Below the pieces are notes generated by a model. It was not told where the DNA came from. It saw nothing but the letters and a program-made list of their open reading frames with translations, and did no database searches. A program made the position numbers and the translations under genes. From MVRV01 sp964469905 (GTDB lineage: Bacteria > Desulfobacterota > Syntrophia > Syntrophales > Smithellaceae): a stretch of 25,907 bases of DNA. This document shows, one piece after another, positions 14,578 through 23,327 of the stretch (within the stretch, counting starts at the first letter, position 1; each line of letters starts with the position of its first letter). The stretch lies in the NCBI GenBank assembly GCA_964469905.1, contig CAYXZW010000041.1:1-25907 (forward strand), read 5' to 3'.

Positions 14578-16374
14578 ATGAAAAAAGATATTATTACCCA
14601 GGAAGACAGAATAACACCGGACAAGCTTCTATCTGTAGTTGGTGTATCACCGGCAGATAATCTCCAAGGATTATCTACTGCAATACCCTGGAAAAGTAAA
14701 ATTGCGGGCCTTCAGGTAAGAGGCTTATTTGGCTATCAAAAACTGCTGAACACAGTCAGTAAGGATATCGCTATATTCGGCCCCTGGGCATTGGCTGCTG
14801 CCTGGCAAAGTAGTATGATGGATACTTTCGTGACCGGACCTATTAAAGCACAGGCACGTATGGCAGTCGGTTCCGGGAGAAATCCCGATCTTATTGCTGA
14901 TCAGAATGGTTGGATTTACAAAGGTTATTCCCGCCTGCTTTATACTTTCACCGGGTTTTTTATTATAGATGGCAAATTTAACAGGGAAAAGGCACTGAAG
15001 ATATCAACGACGTCCAGCGGTAAAGAATTTCTGGTAAACTATCTGGAAGAATTTTCCCAGATTGAACATAAATACAGCAATATCGGCCTTACCCGCCTTA
15101 AGGCCATGAAGGAGCTTTTAAAGTGCCTGTTGGTTCTAATTACAGAGGCTCCTTTTGCTAACGGGGAATTGCCTTTTGCCAAACGCAATCCGGATGGAAT
15201 CTTATCAATATCATTTGAAAAGTACCTTGCGGAAAACCGCACTCGAATGGAAAATCTCTATCGGGAAAATGCTTTTGATATAAAAGAGTATTCGGAAAGA
15301 GCAACCGGCGGAAATATCGGCTGCTCCGCATATGAATATGTGGAAGGATCTCTTATTCACCGGGTTAGATTGCGCCATTATATGTTACCCAAAGGGATTA
15401 AACCAAATGGTAAAATAATTTACTTGTCTACACCGCTGATTAACAGGCCGGAACTATTTGATCTGGCTTCCGGTAAATCCGTAGTTGAAGGCATGCTTAA
15501 GGAAGGCTACCAGATATATCTTGTAGATCATGGTGATCCCGGATGGGAAGAGACAGGCCTGGGTTTGGATTTCTATGGTAAAACTGTACACGATCATTTC
15601 TTAGGCATAATCAAGAAAAGACATCCTCGTGCACAAATATATGTAATGTCGTATTGTATGGGCGGCACACTGGTTCTGCCTTATATTGCCCGCCGGGCTC
15701 AAGAGTTACTGGCTGCCGGTCTTCCGATGGATATTAAAAAAGTGGCGCTGCTGGCTTCACCGGTGAAGTTCGATGATGAAGGAAGTGGTCATAAGGCCAT
15801 GCGTTCACTGATTCGGGCGAATTATGATCCTCTGCTGATGAAAGAACTTTTCGGAGCAGTTAATATACCATCGCAAACGATTGAATTTGGCATGAATGAA
15901 ATTCAGCCGGGTGTGCAATATACGGTTGTTCTCGGTTTTTACGGACGTGCGGAGATTTTGGATGCTATAGCGGATTCCGCTCCGTTTCTTTTCTGGCTGA
16001 CACATGGGACGAAGTTTCCGATTACCTCTCATTTACAGTGGATTCAAAATATTTTTATTGAAAATCAGATTTATGAAGGTAAGTATTGCCTGCCTTCCAC
16101 TAATCCTGAATTTGACAATAAACCTGTCAATATGGATATACTCAAAGAAGCCGGAGTGTCCATCTTTGATTATCGGGGGACAAGAGATCCAATTGCTCCT
16201 GCTGGTTCCTGTGTTGCGGGTGAAACCTGGGGGCAGGTTGATGCCGGAAATGTAAGATTTATGAGGTCTGATTTTAACCGGACGATTGAGAAGAACATCG
16301 GCCATATCTTTGTGGTGAGTCGCAAGCATTTAGCGGAGTATCTGGATGCAGTCAATGCTTTTTTCCGCGCCTGA
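14578..16374 (+). CDS. Long PhaC-like polyester synthase / alpha-beta hydrolase
   Basis: 598 residues, about the size of class I synthases but with an unfamiliar first 250 residues. The hydrolase core has SYCMGGTL with nucleophile Cys360, Asp537 (YRGTRDPIAP) and His576 (KNIGHIFVV), a PhaC-style Cys-Asp-His triad. GYQIYLVDHGDPGW before the box matches the strand-turn of PhaC proteins. It differs strongly from the class III enzyme at 11900-13180. It may polymerise a different monomer, act as an auxiliary synthase, or be a Cys-hydrolase for polymer turnover; the preserved Cys favours a synthase. Transcribed alone, divergent from phaE; it ends 20 bases from a convergent hydrolase gene. Confidence 0.75.
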   Translation: MKKDIITQEDRITPDKLLSVVGVSPADNLQGLSTAIPWKSKIAGLQVRGLFGYQKLLNTVSKDIAIFGPWALAAAWQSSMMDTFVTGPIKAQARMAVGSGRNPDLIADQNGWIYKGYSRLLYTFTGFFIIDGKFNREKALKISTTSSGKEFLVNYLEEFSQIEHKYSNIGLTRLKAMKELLKCLLVLITEAPFANGELPFAKRNPDGILSISFEKYLAENRTRMENLYRENAFDIKEYSERATGGNIGCSAYEYVEGSLIHRVRLRHYMLPKGIKPNGKIIYLSTPLINRPELFDLASGKSVVEGMLKEGYQIYLVDHGDPGWEETGLGLDFYGKTVHDHFLGIIKKRHPRAQIYVMSYCMGGTLVLPYIARRAQELLAAGLPMDIKKVALLASPVKFDDEGSGHKAMRSLIRANYDPLLMKELFGAVNIPSQTIEFGMNEIQPGVQYTVVLGFYGRAEILDAIADSAPFLFWLTHGTKFPITSHLQWIQNIFIENQIYEGKYCLPSTNPEFDNKPVNMDILKEAGVSIFDYRGTRDPIAPAGSCVAGETWGQVDAGNVRFMRSDFNRTIEKNIGHIFVVSRKHLAEYLDAVNAFFRA

Positions 16375-16393
16375 GATCGGCTTCTATAAACAA

Positions 16394-16870
16394 TTATAGT
16401 AATATTTTTTCCCAAGCGAGAGAGGGGAAAGTTGTGTTCAGAGAATGATCATCGTCAACCAAATGATATTCTAATTGGCGGAATACCTTCACGGCAATGC
16501 CTTTGACGATATAGGGATCCACTATATTGTCGTCCATTCCATGATAAATTATCACAGGAAGATGCAGCAGCTGTCCGGCTCCGGGGCAAAATTCGGGAAG
16601 ATTGAGTGCCGGTGCCAGCAAAATTATTTTTTGTATCCGGGTCTCATTCTGCAAAGTAAACTGGGCTGCCATCAGGCCGCCATAACTTGAGCCTACCAGA
16701 ATCAGATTATCCTTTCCGGCAAGTACCGCCGCCAGTTTATGCATCCGTTCGGCAAAGTCGCCGGTATAATCTTCAATAATCATTTCCGGAAAATGTTTCC
16801 GGAAATATTGTCCTTTTGTCCCTTGTGATGTGCTTTCCAGGCCATGAATAAAAACAAGAGTGGCAGTCAT
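16394..16870 (-). CDS. Small alpha/beta hydrolase (serine esterase-like)
   Basis: 158 residues from the ATG at 16870, which has AAAGGGA at good spacing; the frame is open back to a TTG at 16879. The fold elements are LVFIHGLEST (oxyanion strand), GSSYGG with nucleophile Ser62, HGMDDNIVD with acid Asp113, and DDDHSL with His142. It is a compact, lidless hydrolase like small carboxylesterases. The triad is complete, so it should be active. It is convergent with the PhaC-like gene; a role in PHA or oligomer breakdown is conceivable from position but unsupported by sequence. Confidence 0.75.
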   Translation of the reverse strand: MTATLVFIHGLESTSQGTKGQYFRKHFPEMIIEDYTGDFAERMHKLAAVLAGKDNLILVGSSYGGLMAAQFTLQNETRIQKIILLAPALNLPEFCPGAGQLLHLPVIIYHGMDDNIVDPYIVKGIAVKVFRQLEYHLVDDDHSLNTTFPSLAWEKILL

Positions 16871-16977
16871 CTTAATCAATCCCTTTAAGGTATTTAATCG
16901 GTCAATTTTTATTGCCTAGATTATGCCAGTATGTTAGGAGTCGCGCAAGAGAAGATTTAATCAGAGGAGATTTAGTT

Positions 16978-18216
16978 ATGGCTTTAGTATTACCTTTTAG
17001 AGCGGTAAGGCCGCAGCGTCAATTTGTTGCCCAAGTGGCCGCATTACCTTATGATGTTATGACGCGTGATGAAGCAAAAATTGCTGTTGGCGGAAAACCA
17101 TTGAGTTTCCTGCATGTTGAAAAATCGGAAATTGATGTTCCTGACCAGACCACTGGCAACGCTGCTGTGATTTATGAGACAGCCAAACGCAATTTTACTC
17201 AAATGCAGGAAAAAGGAGTGTTGTTCCAGGAGGAATCCCCCTGCTTTTATATTTATCGGCAGCAAATGGGCGGGCAAATTCAAACCGGTATTGTCGGTGT
17301 TGTAAGCGCTTTAGAATACAATGAAGGTATAATTAAGAAGCACGAGCTCACCAGGCAGGATAAAGAAGAAGACCGCATCAATCATGTAAGTAAAGTCGAC
17401 GCGCAAACCGGTCCGGTATTTATAACTTATCAGTCTCGCCCGCAATTGAATGCCGTTGTTGAACGGGTAACGGCGGGTAATCCCGAATACGATTTTACCG
17501 CCGGAGATGGCGTGATGCATACTGTTTGGATTGTGACGGATGTGCGACAGAATGATGAAATAAAAAACGAGTTTTCAGAGATTTCCGCTCTTTATATTGC
17601 CGATGGTCATCATCGGGCGGCGGCGGCATCTGCTGTGGCCAGGATGCGGCGTACGAACGATGATTTTAATGGTATCCAGGAGTATGAAAAAGTCCTGGCC
17701 GTGCTCTTTCCCCATAATCAATTAAGAGTTATGGATTATAACCGTGCAGTGAAGGATTTAAATGGTTTAACGCCGCAGGAGTTTAAAGATAAAATAAGTT
17801 TCTGTTTCACGATCACTAATCATAATCATGTGAAATCGCCGCAACGATTCCATGATTTCGGAATGTATTTACAGGGCGAGTGGTATCAGTTGACAATCAA
17901 AGAAGGAGTATATGATAACAATGATCCGGTGGCGCGTCTGGACGCAGCAATACTGCAGGAACATTTATTGGCGCCGATTCTGGGGATTAATAATCCGCGT
18001 ACCGATGACCGAATCAAGTTTGTCGGTGGCATTCGGGGTATGAGTGAGTTGGAAAAACTGGTGGATAAAGATGGCTTTGCCGTTGCTTTTTCTCTCTATC
18101 CTACATCGATAGAACAGGTAATGCAGGTTGCCGATGCCGGAGCAATCATGCCGCCAAAATCCACCTGGTTTGAACCCAAGTTGCGTAGTGGGATTTTTGT
18201 TCATAAACTCAGTTGA
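16978..18216 (+). CDS. DUF1015 family protein
   Basis: 412 residues from the ATG at 16978, chosen because AGAGGAGA precedes it and ALVLPFRAVRP is the usual family N-terminus; the frame is open 66 bases further upstream. Family landmarks: ALPYDVM near the start, KKHELTRQDKEEDR at about 120-133, and ADGHHRAAAA with DGHHR at 209-213. The GHHR motif resembles the nucleotide-binding motif of ParB/sulfiredoxin-type folds, which include free-serine kinases, so a small-molecule kinase role is possible but unproven. The TrmN6-like gene begins five bases after the stop, so the two are an operon. Confidence 0.85.
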   Translation: MALVLPFRAVRPQRQFVAQVAALPYDVMTRDEAKIAVGGKPLSFLHVEKSEIDVPDQTTGNAAVIYETAKRNFTQMQEKGVLFQEESPCFYIYRQQMGGQIQTGIVGVVSALEYNEGIIKKHELTRQDKEEDRINHVSKVDAQTGPVFITYQSRPQLNAVVERVTAGNPEYDFTAGDGVMHTVWIVTDVRQNDEIKNEFSEISALYIADGHHRAAAASAVARMRRTNDDFNGIQEYEKVLAVLFPHNQLRVMDYNRAVKDLNGLTPQEFKDKISFCFTITNHNHVKSPQRFHDFGMYLQGEWYQLTIKEGVYDNNDPVARLDAAILQEHLLAPILGINNPRTDDRIKFVGGIRGMSELEKLVDKDGFAVAFSLYPTSIEQVMQVADAGAIMPPKSTWFEPKLRSGIFVHKLS

Positions 18217-18221
18217 TATAG

Positions 18222-18950
18222 ATGAATGATGTAACTCTTGACGAAATTCTGGCCGGGCGTTTGCGAGTGTTCCAGAAAAAAAGAGGTTACCGTTTTTCTC
18301 TGGATGCCATTTTGCTAGCTCATTTCGCTTCTCTTAAATCAAGAAGCAAGGCTATTGATTTGGGAACAGGCAGCGGTATTATTCCTCTAATCCTGGCAAC
18401 TCGGTACCCGAATGTTGCCTGGACTGGTCTGGAAATCCAGCCCCAACTGGCCGAACTGGCAAATAAGAGCATCGAACTCAATTGTTTGCAGAATCATATT
18501 AATATTATCCATGGTGATGCCCGCAAAATTAAGAATATATTTCCCGCGCATTCTTTTGATGCTGTAATTTTTAACCCTCCCTACCGGAAAATAAATTCCG
18601 GCAGAATTAATCCTGACCTGGAAAAAGCGATTGCCCGCCATGAGATTAAGGGATCTCTGAAAGATTTTTTACAGGCGGCAAAGTATTTGCTGAAACCGGG
18701 AGGAAAGGTTTTTACTATATATCCGGCGAAGAGGTTAGCTGAGCTGGTATCTCTCTTTCGTGCTAATTACATTGAACCAAAAAGAATGAAATTTGTTTTT
18801 TCTGATGTGAAGTCTGTTGCCGAGTTTGTTCTGGTCGAGGGGCGTGCAGGGGCGCGTGAGGAATTGAAGATTGAATCTTCTCTGGTTATCTATGATGAAA
18901 ATAAAAAGTATACGGTCCAGATGAATAACGTCTTCAATAATCTTGCCTGA
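18222..18950 (+). CDS. TrmN6-like N6-adenine methyltransferase
   Basis: 242 residues, class I SAM-dependent methyltransferase. AIDLGTGSGIIPLILA (about 44-59) is the SAM-binding loop, and FNPPYRK with NPPY at 118-121 is the amino-methyltransferase motif. RGYRFSLDAILLAHF at the N-terminus is typical of the COG4123/YfiC group, whose E. coli member methylates A37 of tRNA-Val. Substrate here is inferred from family. It follows DUF1015 by five bases with no strong ribosome-binding site, suggesting coupling, and its last 17 bases overlap the end of the convergent DUF721 gene. Confidence 0.85.
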   Translation: MNDVTLDEILAGRLRVFQKKRGYRFSLDAILLAHFASLKSRSKAIDLGTGSGIIPLILATRYPNVAWTGLEIQPQLAELANKSIELNCLQNHINIIHGDARKIKNIFPAHSFDAVIFNPPYRKINSGRINPDLEKAIARHEIKGSLKDFLQAAKYLLKPGGKVFTIYPAKRLAELVSLFRANYIEPKRMKFVFSDVKSVAEFVLVEGRAGAREELKIESSLVIYDENKKYTVQMNNVFNNLA

Positions 18951-19440
18951 TCTGTAAACGGCGGCGACGGTTGATTTCCGTTTGCATAACTCTTTTTAAT
19001 ATTGCGGCCAATTCGGGGTCAGCTAAAGAAGCGGTGCAATCAGCAATCATCTTTTTGTCCCGGCTTTTCAAAAATGATTTATTAGCGGCAGCAATTTCTT
19101 CTTCCATTGTTATTTTAGCAAGGCTTATTTCATGGCCAACTGTAAAACGAATTTCTTTAATGGCATCTTTGCCGGCAAGTTCATTGAGCTTTTGGCGAAT
19201 ATCCTCCTTCATGAAGTGCAGTTGTTGTACCCAAACCGAAGACGTGGCTTTTACGAAAAGAGTCCCGCCGCGCAAACTGTCGGGTTGAGTTTGTAAAGAA
19301 ATTTGCCGGCCTACAGCCTTGGGCCAGAATTTCAAGACGGCATTTTCCTCGAGTTTTGCCGCCATGCCGCGCCGCTTAAAGGCGGAAAACAAAATTTCAC
19401 CTATCGATTGTAATCTGGTCTGGTTATTTCTTTTGCGCAT
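18934..19440 (-). CDS. DUF721 / DciA-like protein
   Basis: 168 residues from the ATG at 19440; a GTG at 19455 is an in-frame alternative and neither has a clear ribosome-binding site. The LQSIGEILFSAFKRRGM start, the VLKFWPKAVGRQISLQTQP block and the LFVKATSSVWVQQLHFMKE block are the DUF721 pattern. Family members include DciA, which helps load the DnaB replicative helicase in bacteria lacking DnaC. A charged C-terminal extension (about 105-168) is of unknown role. The 3' end overlaps the methyltransferase gene tail to tail. Confidence 0.72.
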   Translation of the reverse strand: MRKRNNQTRLQSIGEILFSAFKRRGMAAKLEENAVLKFWPKAVGRQISLQTQPDSLRGGTLFVKATSSVWVQQLHFMKEDIRQKLNELAGKDAIKEIRFTVGHEISLAKITMEEEIAAANKSFLKSRDKKMIADCTASLADPELAAILKRVMQTEINRRRRLQIRQDY

Positions 19441-19510
19441 GATTTTTTGTGACACAATTTGGGAAATAGGTCAAGAAGGCAACTTAAAGCTTAATACGGC
19501 ATTAGATGAT

Positions 19511-21429
19511 TCAATATTGTATGTCGTCTAAAACATTACGCAGTTGACGGGCTATCTCCATTATTGTGAAAGGTTTTTGAATGAAACCAACACACCCGCG
19601 GTTGATGATCTTACTGGCTTGACCGTTGATGCTATAGCCACTGGATAGCAAGACCTTGACATCAGGATTAATCTTTTTGAGTTCGTCAAAAACTTCTCCG
19701 CCGTTCATCTCCGGCATAACCATATCCAGAATTACTAAGTCAATAGTTTCTTTTGATTGTTGGTAAATGTCTACTGCCGCCATGCCGTTTTGGGCAGTTA
19801 ACACCTTATATCCCAATGCTTTTAGCAAATCCCTGGCCACATCCAGGATCAAGGACTCATCATCAACCAGCAGGATCGTTTCCGTGCCTCTTGTTATCTC
19901 TATATTCTGCTCCGTTTTTTGTTCCTTGACTTCATTGTTTGGAGAAGCCGGCAGATAAATATTGAAAGTAGAACCTTGTCCTTTTTCGGAATAAACATTG
20001 ATAAACCCATTATGGTTTTTGATAATTCCGTAAACGGAGGCTAGTCCCAGGCCGGCTCCCCGTCCCATCTCCTTGGTAGTGAAAAACGGTTCAAAGATTC
20101 GTTCTTTTGTTTTTTCATCCATCCCGACGCCGGTATCGGTTACGGAGATCTTTACATAACGACCATTTTTGCCGTCATAATCTTTAAACATTTTTTCTTC
20201 GAGAATTATATTGGATGTTCTCAGATAAAGGTCCCCACCGCCCGGCATCGCCTGCCAGGCATTGACATAAAGATTGAGCAGTACCTGATCGATTTGACTC
20301 GAGTCAACGTCTGTCAACCATAAATTAGCGGCGAGGCTTTGGTGAATCGTGATTTCTTTCTTGGTACGGCCGATTGTTTCCGTTGTTCGGCGAATCAAAG
20401 AATTAATGTCAGTTGTTTTTACTTCGTATTTGCCGCCGCGGGCAAATCCCAATAATTGTTTGGTTAATTCTGCTCCGCTCGTAACCAGTGTTTCGATTGT
20501 TTTCAGGTGCCCGTGGATAGGAGTATGGGGATCAATTTGTAAAAGTGCTAAGGAAGCGTGTCCCTGTATTCCCATGAGCAGGTTATTGAAATCATGAGCA
20601 ATGCCACCGGCCAGGGTGCCGATGGATTCCATTTTCTTTGCTTGCAATAGCTGTGCTTCCGTCTTTTTTTGGCTGGTGATATCACGCAGGAAATTCAATG
20701 TCGCCGGCTGATTATCCCACTTGATAGCAACACTATTTGTTTGGGCCCAATAAGTGGAACCGTCTTTGTTAATAATCCGGAAAATGTAGTTATTAGTTGA
20801 GTCTTCTCCCTGCAGAGAACTTTGCTGTCGCGCACGAACCATATCGCGATCCTCTTCCAGAATCAGCTGTAGAAAAGAACTATGGAGTATTTCCGGGAGA
20901 TTATAACCAAGCATTTGAGGAAGACGCTTATTGGTAAAAATTATATTTTCTTTTTGAATAATAAATATTGCTTCATTGGAGTTTTCGATCAGCAGGCGGT
21001 ATTTTTCTTCAGAACTCTTGAGAGCTTCCTCGACCTGCTTTCGGTCAGTGATGTCCTTGGATACAATAGCAACGGCAATATTATTTTGAGAATCGCCTTT
21101 TTGTCTTACGGGGCTGAATGTTCGTCCTGAATTGATTGCCCTGTAGTAAATACTTGTCTAACTTTTTCGGCAAAGTCTTCGCTTTCTTGAGGGGGATGAA
21201 AATCATTGTAAGAGCAGCCGACAATTTTTTCCGCGGGCAAATTTAAACGCTGCAAATGGTTGTCATTGATGAAAACATAACGTCCCTGCTCATCAACAAG
21301 ATAAAGGAAATCACTCGTGGAGTCGACTAAATAGCGATATTGGCTCCCGGATGTTTCCACCTGGTGGAGTTTTTGCTCTAAGTCCTTTATTCTTTGCCCT
21401 AGATCACTATTGGTGAGACTCTGTGTCAT
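19511..21429 (-). pseudogene. Hybrid PAS-PAS-histidine kinase-receiver, interrupted by a frameshift
   Basis: Two adjacent frames form one gene. The first (21429-21106) starts with a coiled coil and PAS domain and ends in QDEHSAP-stop. The second frame continues exactly where needed: TFSPVRQKGDSQN, AIVSKDITDRK (PAS end), a second PAS domain, HisKA (GGIAHDFNN), HATPase (NLYVNAWQAMPGGG; DTGVGMDE; GRGAGLGLAS) and a C-terminal receiver (VDDES; LVILDMVMP; QKPF). Restoring one base near 21119-21123 yields 639 residues with His279 and Asp569 as phosphorylation sites. It could be a true one-base deletion, a sequencing error or, less likely, programmed -1 frameshifting. Its ATG overlaps the macro-domain stop (ATGA). 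No DNA-binding output is attached. Confidence 0.85.
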
Positions 21430-21980
21430 TCAGTTGCCATTGTGATAGTTGAAAGTATTTTCTTAAACTCAATGGAAAAAATTTCATAAGTCTGCAGATC
21501 ATATAAAATATGGCGAATGAGCTCAATGCCGGTATGTTCGCAGGCAAACTCAATGCACGTATTAAGCGCCAGATGACCAGCTTCATCAATCGGGTAGCCG
21601 TAAACGCCGGTACTTATAGCCGGAAAAGAAATACTTTGCAAACTATTTTCCAGGGCTAATTTTAAACTTTGGCGATAAGCACTTTGCAGATACTTTGCTT
21701 CATCTTTTGATCCGCCGGAATAAATCGGACCAACGGTATGAATAACGTATTTAGCTTTAAGGTTGCCGCCGCTGGTAATTACGGCCTGACCAGTCGGACA
21801 ACCACCGATCCTGCGGCACTCTTGCATAATCAGCGGCCCGCCGGCACGGTGAATCGCTCCATCTACACCGCCACCGCCAGCCAGGCGAACATTGGCGGCA
21901 TTTACTATGGCGTCGGTAGATTCTTGGGTAATGTCACCACAAGCCAATATTATCGTAGTTTCGTTAATCTTAGCTTTCAT
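21426..21980 (-). CDS. Macro-domain protein (ADP-ribose / O-acetyl-ADP-ribose hydrolase type)
   Basis: 184 residues, a single MacroD/YmdB-like domain: GDIT (15-18), NAAN (27-30), the glycine-rich GGGGVDGAIHRAGG (35-48) and STGVYGYP (123-130). These line the ADP-ribose pocket, and the Asn and Asp of the NAAN/GVD region are those used by catalytically active family members. Expected reactions are deacetylation of O-acetyl-ADP-ribose or removal of ADP-ribose from acidic residues. GGGGAG precedes the ATG. Translation is coupled to the sensor kinase gene through ATGA, an unusual partnership. Confidence 0.92.
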   Translation of the reverse strand: MKAKINETTIILACGDITQESTDAIVNAANVRLAGGGGVDGAIHRAGGPLIMQECRRIGGCPTGQAVITSGGNLKAKYVIHTVGPIYSGGSKDEAKYLQSAYRQSLKLALENSLQSISFPAISTGVYGYPIDEAGHLALNTCIEFACEHTGIELIRHILYDLQTYEIFSIEFKKILSTITMATE

Positions 21981-22281
21981 GCGATTTATGCTCCCCGGAT
22001 TATTGTTGCGTCCTCATATACCAGCATACGGTATGTTTTTTCAATTCCCTATGCCAACAACAGCTCCTTTGGGGAAATTACAATCTGAGCCATCATAACA
22101 TCTGCTGGCATAATTCATATTATCGTCGGTTGTTAAATTTAGCGAGATTACAGAAAACTGTAAAGACAAACTTACATCATGTCCCGGAATCCATTTGTTT
22201 GGGGCTGAGAAATGGAATAAGTTGAAAAGTAAGCTTTTAAATGATAGTGACTCGGGATATGTTTTCGGGAGAGTTGAAGTT
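21981..22281. other. Divergent intergenic region before the macro-domain and pcm units
   Basis: About 300 bases between the divergent macro-domain gene and the plus-strand coiled-coil gene, if the latter starts at 22282. A small inverted repeat (ATACC...GGTAT near 22016-22033) followed by T residues is too weak to call a terminator. The plus-strand frame is open from a TTG at 22195 without a ribosome-binding site. No RNA gene or consensus promoter was recognised. Confidence 0.4.
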
Positions 22282-22674
22282 ATGCTATTGCCACGATTAC
22301 AAAAGGAAGAAAAGCATGATAATCTGTGTGAAGAATTATTAAGAGAGCGGGCGGTGGTGCTGGGCCGTGCCGGAATGGCGGTCGAAGATGCTCTTGCTGA
22401 ATTGACAAAACTGGATTACGAAATTGAAACAAAAAAAGAACAACTGAAATTATTAAAGCTCCGGGAACAATATCTTCAGGATCTGAATGAACAACAGGAA
22501 GCCATTGCAGAAATCAATGCGAAAACAGATATATTCAACGCAGTTCGTCAGAAAGCTCAACGGCAATATTATTATCTCATTGTAACACGCGAAGCAATGG
22601 GTTTAAGGCGTCACAACATTATTAGGGAAATATATGTGATTCCGATAAAAAAGCACAAGATACAGGATTCTTAA
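22282..22674 (+). CDS. Coiled-coil hypothetical protein coupled to pcm
   Basis: 130 residues from the ATG at 22282, chosen because GGGAGAG lies eight bases upstream; the frame is open to a TTG at 22195 (159 residues) with no ribosome-binding site. Residues about 30-100 are charged and heptad-like (LTKLDYEIETKKEQLKLLKL), giving a coiled coil; the end is basic (IPIKKHKIQDS). No family recognised, no membrane segment or signal peptide. Its stop overlaps the pcm start (TAATG), so the two are translationally coupled. Confidence 0.6.
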   Translation: MLLPRLQKEEKHDNLCEELLRERAVVLGRAGMAVEDALAELTKLDYEIETKKEQLKLLKLREQYLQDLNEQQEAIAEINAKTDIFNAVRQKAQRQYYYLIVTREAMGLRRHNIIREIYVIPIKKHKIQDS

Positions 22675-23327
22675 TGGATAGGTATAGAAAACAACGGGCA
22701 CGAATGATAGAAACACAGCTGATGGCGCGTGGTATAGCGGATGCCAGTGTTCTGAAGGCTATGGAAACAGTGCCCCGCCATCTTTTTGTTGATGAAGGTC
22801 TGATTGATCAAGCCTACAGTGACAATCCGCTGCCCATTGGTGAAAAACAGACTATATCCCAGCCCTACATTGTTGCTCTGATGACGCAGGGGCTGGAAGT
22901 GAAAAAGAATGACAGGGTGCTGGAAATCGGAACAGGCTCCGGCTATCAGGCGGCAATTCTGGCGCAATTAGCTGACCGAGTATTTTCCATTGAACGTATT
23001 GCCGCTTTAGCGTCCCGGGCTCGCCGGATTTTTGATCAGCTCAATTATTATAATGTTGCCATCAGAGTAGGTGATGGTTCTTATGGCTGGAAAGAAGAGG
23101 CACCGTTTGACGCGATCATCACAACTGCTGCCGCGCCGGGAGTCCCCAAATATTTAATCGAACAGCTTGTTGTCGGAGGCCGGCTGATTGTTCCCGTTGG
23201 GGGACGAGATGTGCAAACTTTGTATAAATGGACTCGCCTTTCTGAGAATATAACCGACATCAAAAAAGAAGACCTTGGTGGCTGCCGCTTTGTCAGTTTG
23301 ATTGGGGAGAGCGGATGGAAGGAATAA
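22674..23327 (+). CDS. pcm: Protein-L-isoaspartate O-methyltransferase
   Basis: 217 residues, the usual length. Pcm methylates isoaspartyl residues in aged proteins with SAM, starting their repair. Landmarks: RHLFVDEGLIDQAYSDNPLP and KQTISQPYIVALM (substrate side), then VLEIGTGSGYQAAIL at 82-96 (SAM-binding loop) and GGRLIVPVGGRD. The start overlaps the previous stop (TAATG). nlpD follows directly, the same pcm-nlpD order as in enterobacteria. The MITE-like element begins five bases after the stop codon. Confidence 0.95.
   Translation: MDRYRKQRARMIETQLMARGIADASVLKAMETVPRHLFVDEGLIDQAYSDNPLPIGEKQTISQPYIVALMTQGLEVKKNDRVLEIGTGSGYQAAILAQLADRVFSIERIAALASRARRIFDQLNYYNVAIRVGDGSYGWKEEAPFDAIITTAAAPGVPKYLIEQLVVGGRLIVPVGGRDVQTLYKWTRLSENITDIKKEDLGGCRFVSLIGESGWKE

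Noticed and set aside
16384..16410. Terminator after the PhaC-like gene
   Set aside because: CTATA/TATAG with a following T run is only a five-base AT stem and overlaps the end of the convergent hydrolase gene; too weak to call.
16912..16977. Longer N-terminus for the DUF1015 protein
   Set aside because: The extra 22 residues are unlike the family start, and AGAGGAGA precedes the ATG at 16978.
21106..21429. Stand-alone 107-residue PAS protein
   Set aside because: It stops in the middle of a PAS domain whose remainder continues in the adjacent frame, so it is a fragment of the frameshifted kinase.
22195..22281. TTG start for the gene before pcm
   Set aside because: No ribosome-binding site precedes the TTG, whereas GGGAGAG lies eight bases before the ATG at 22282.
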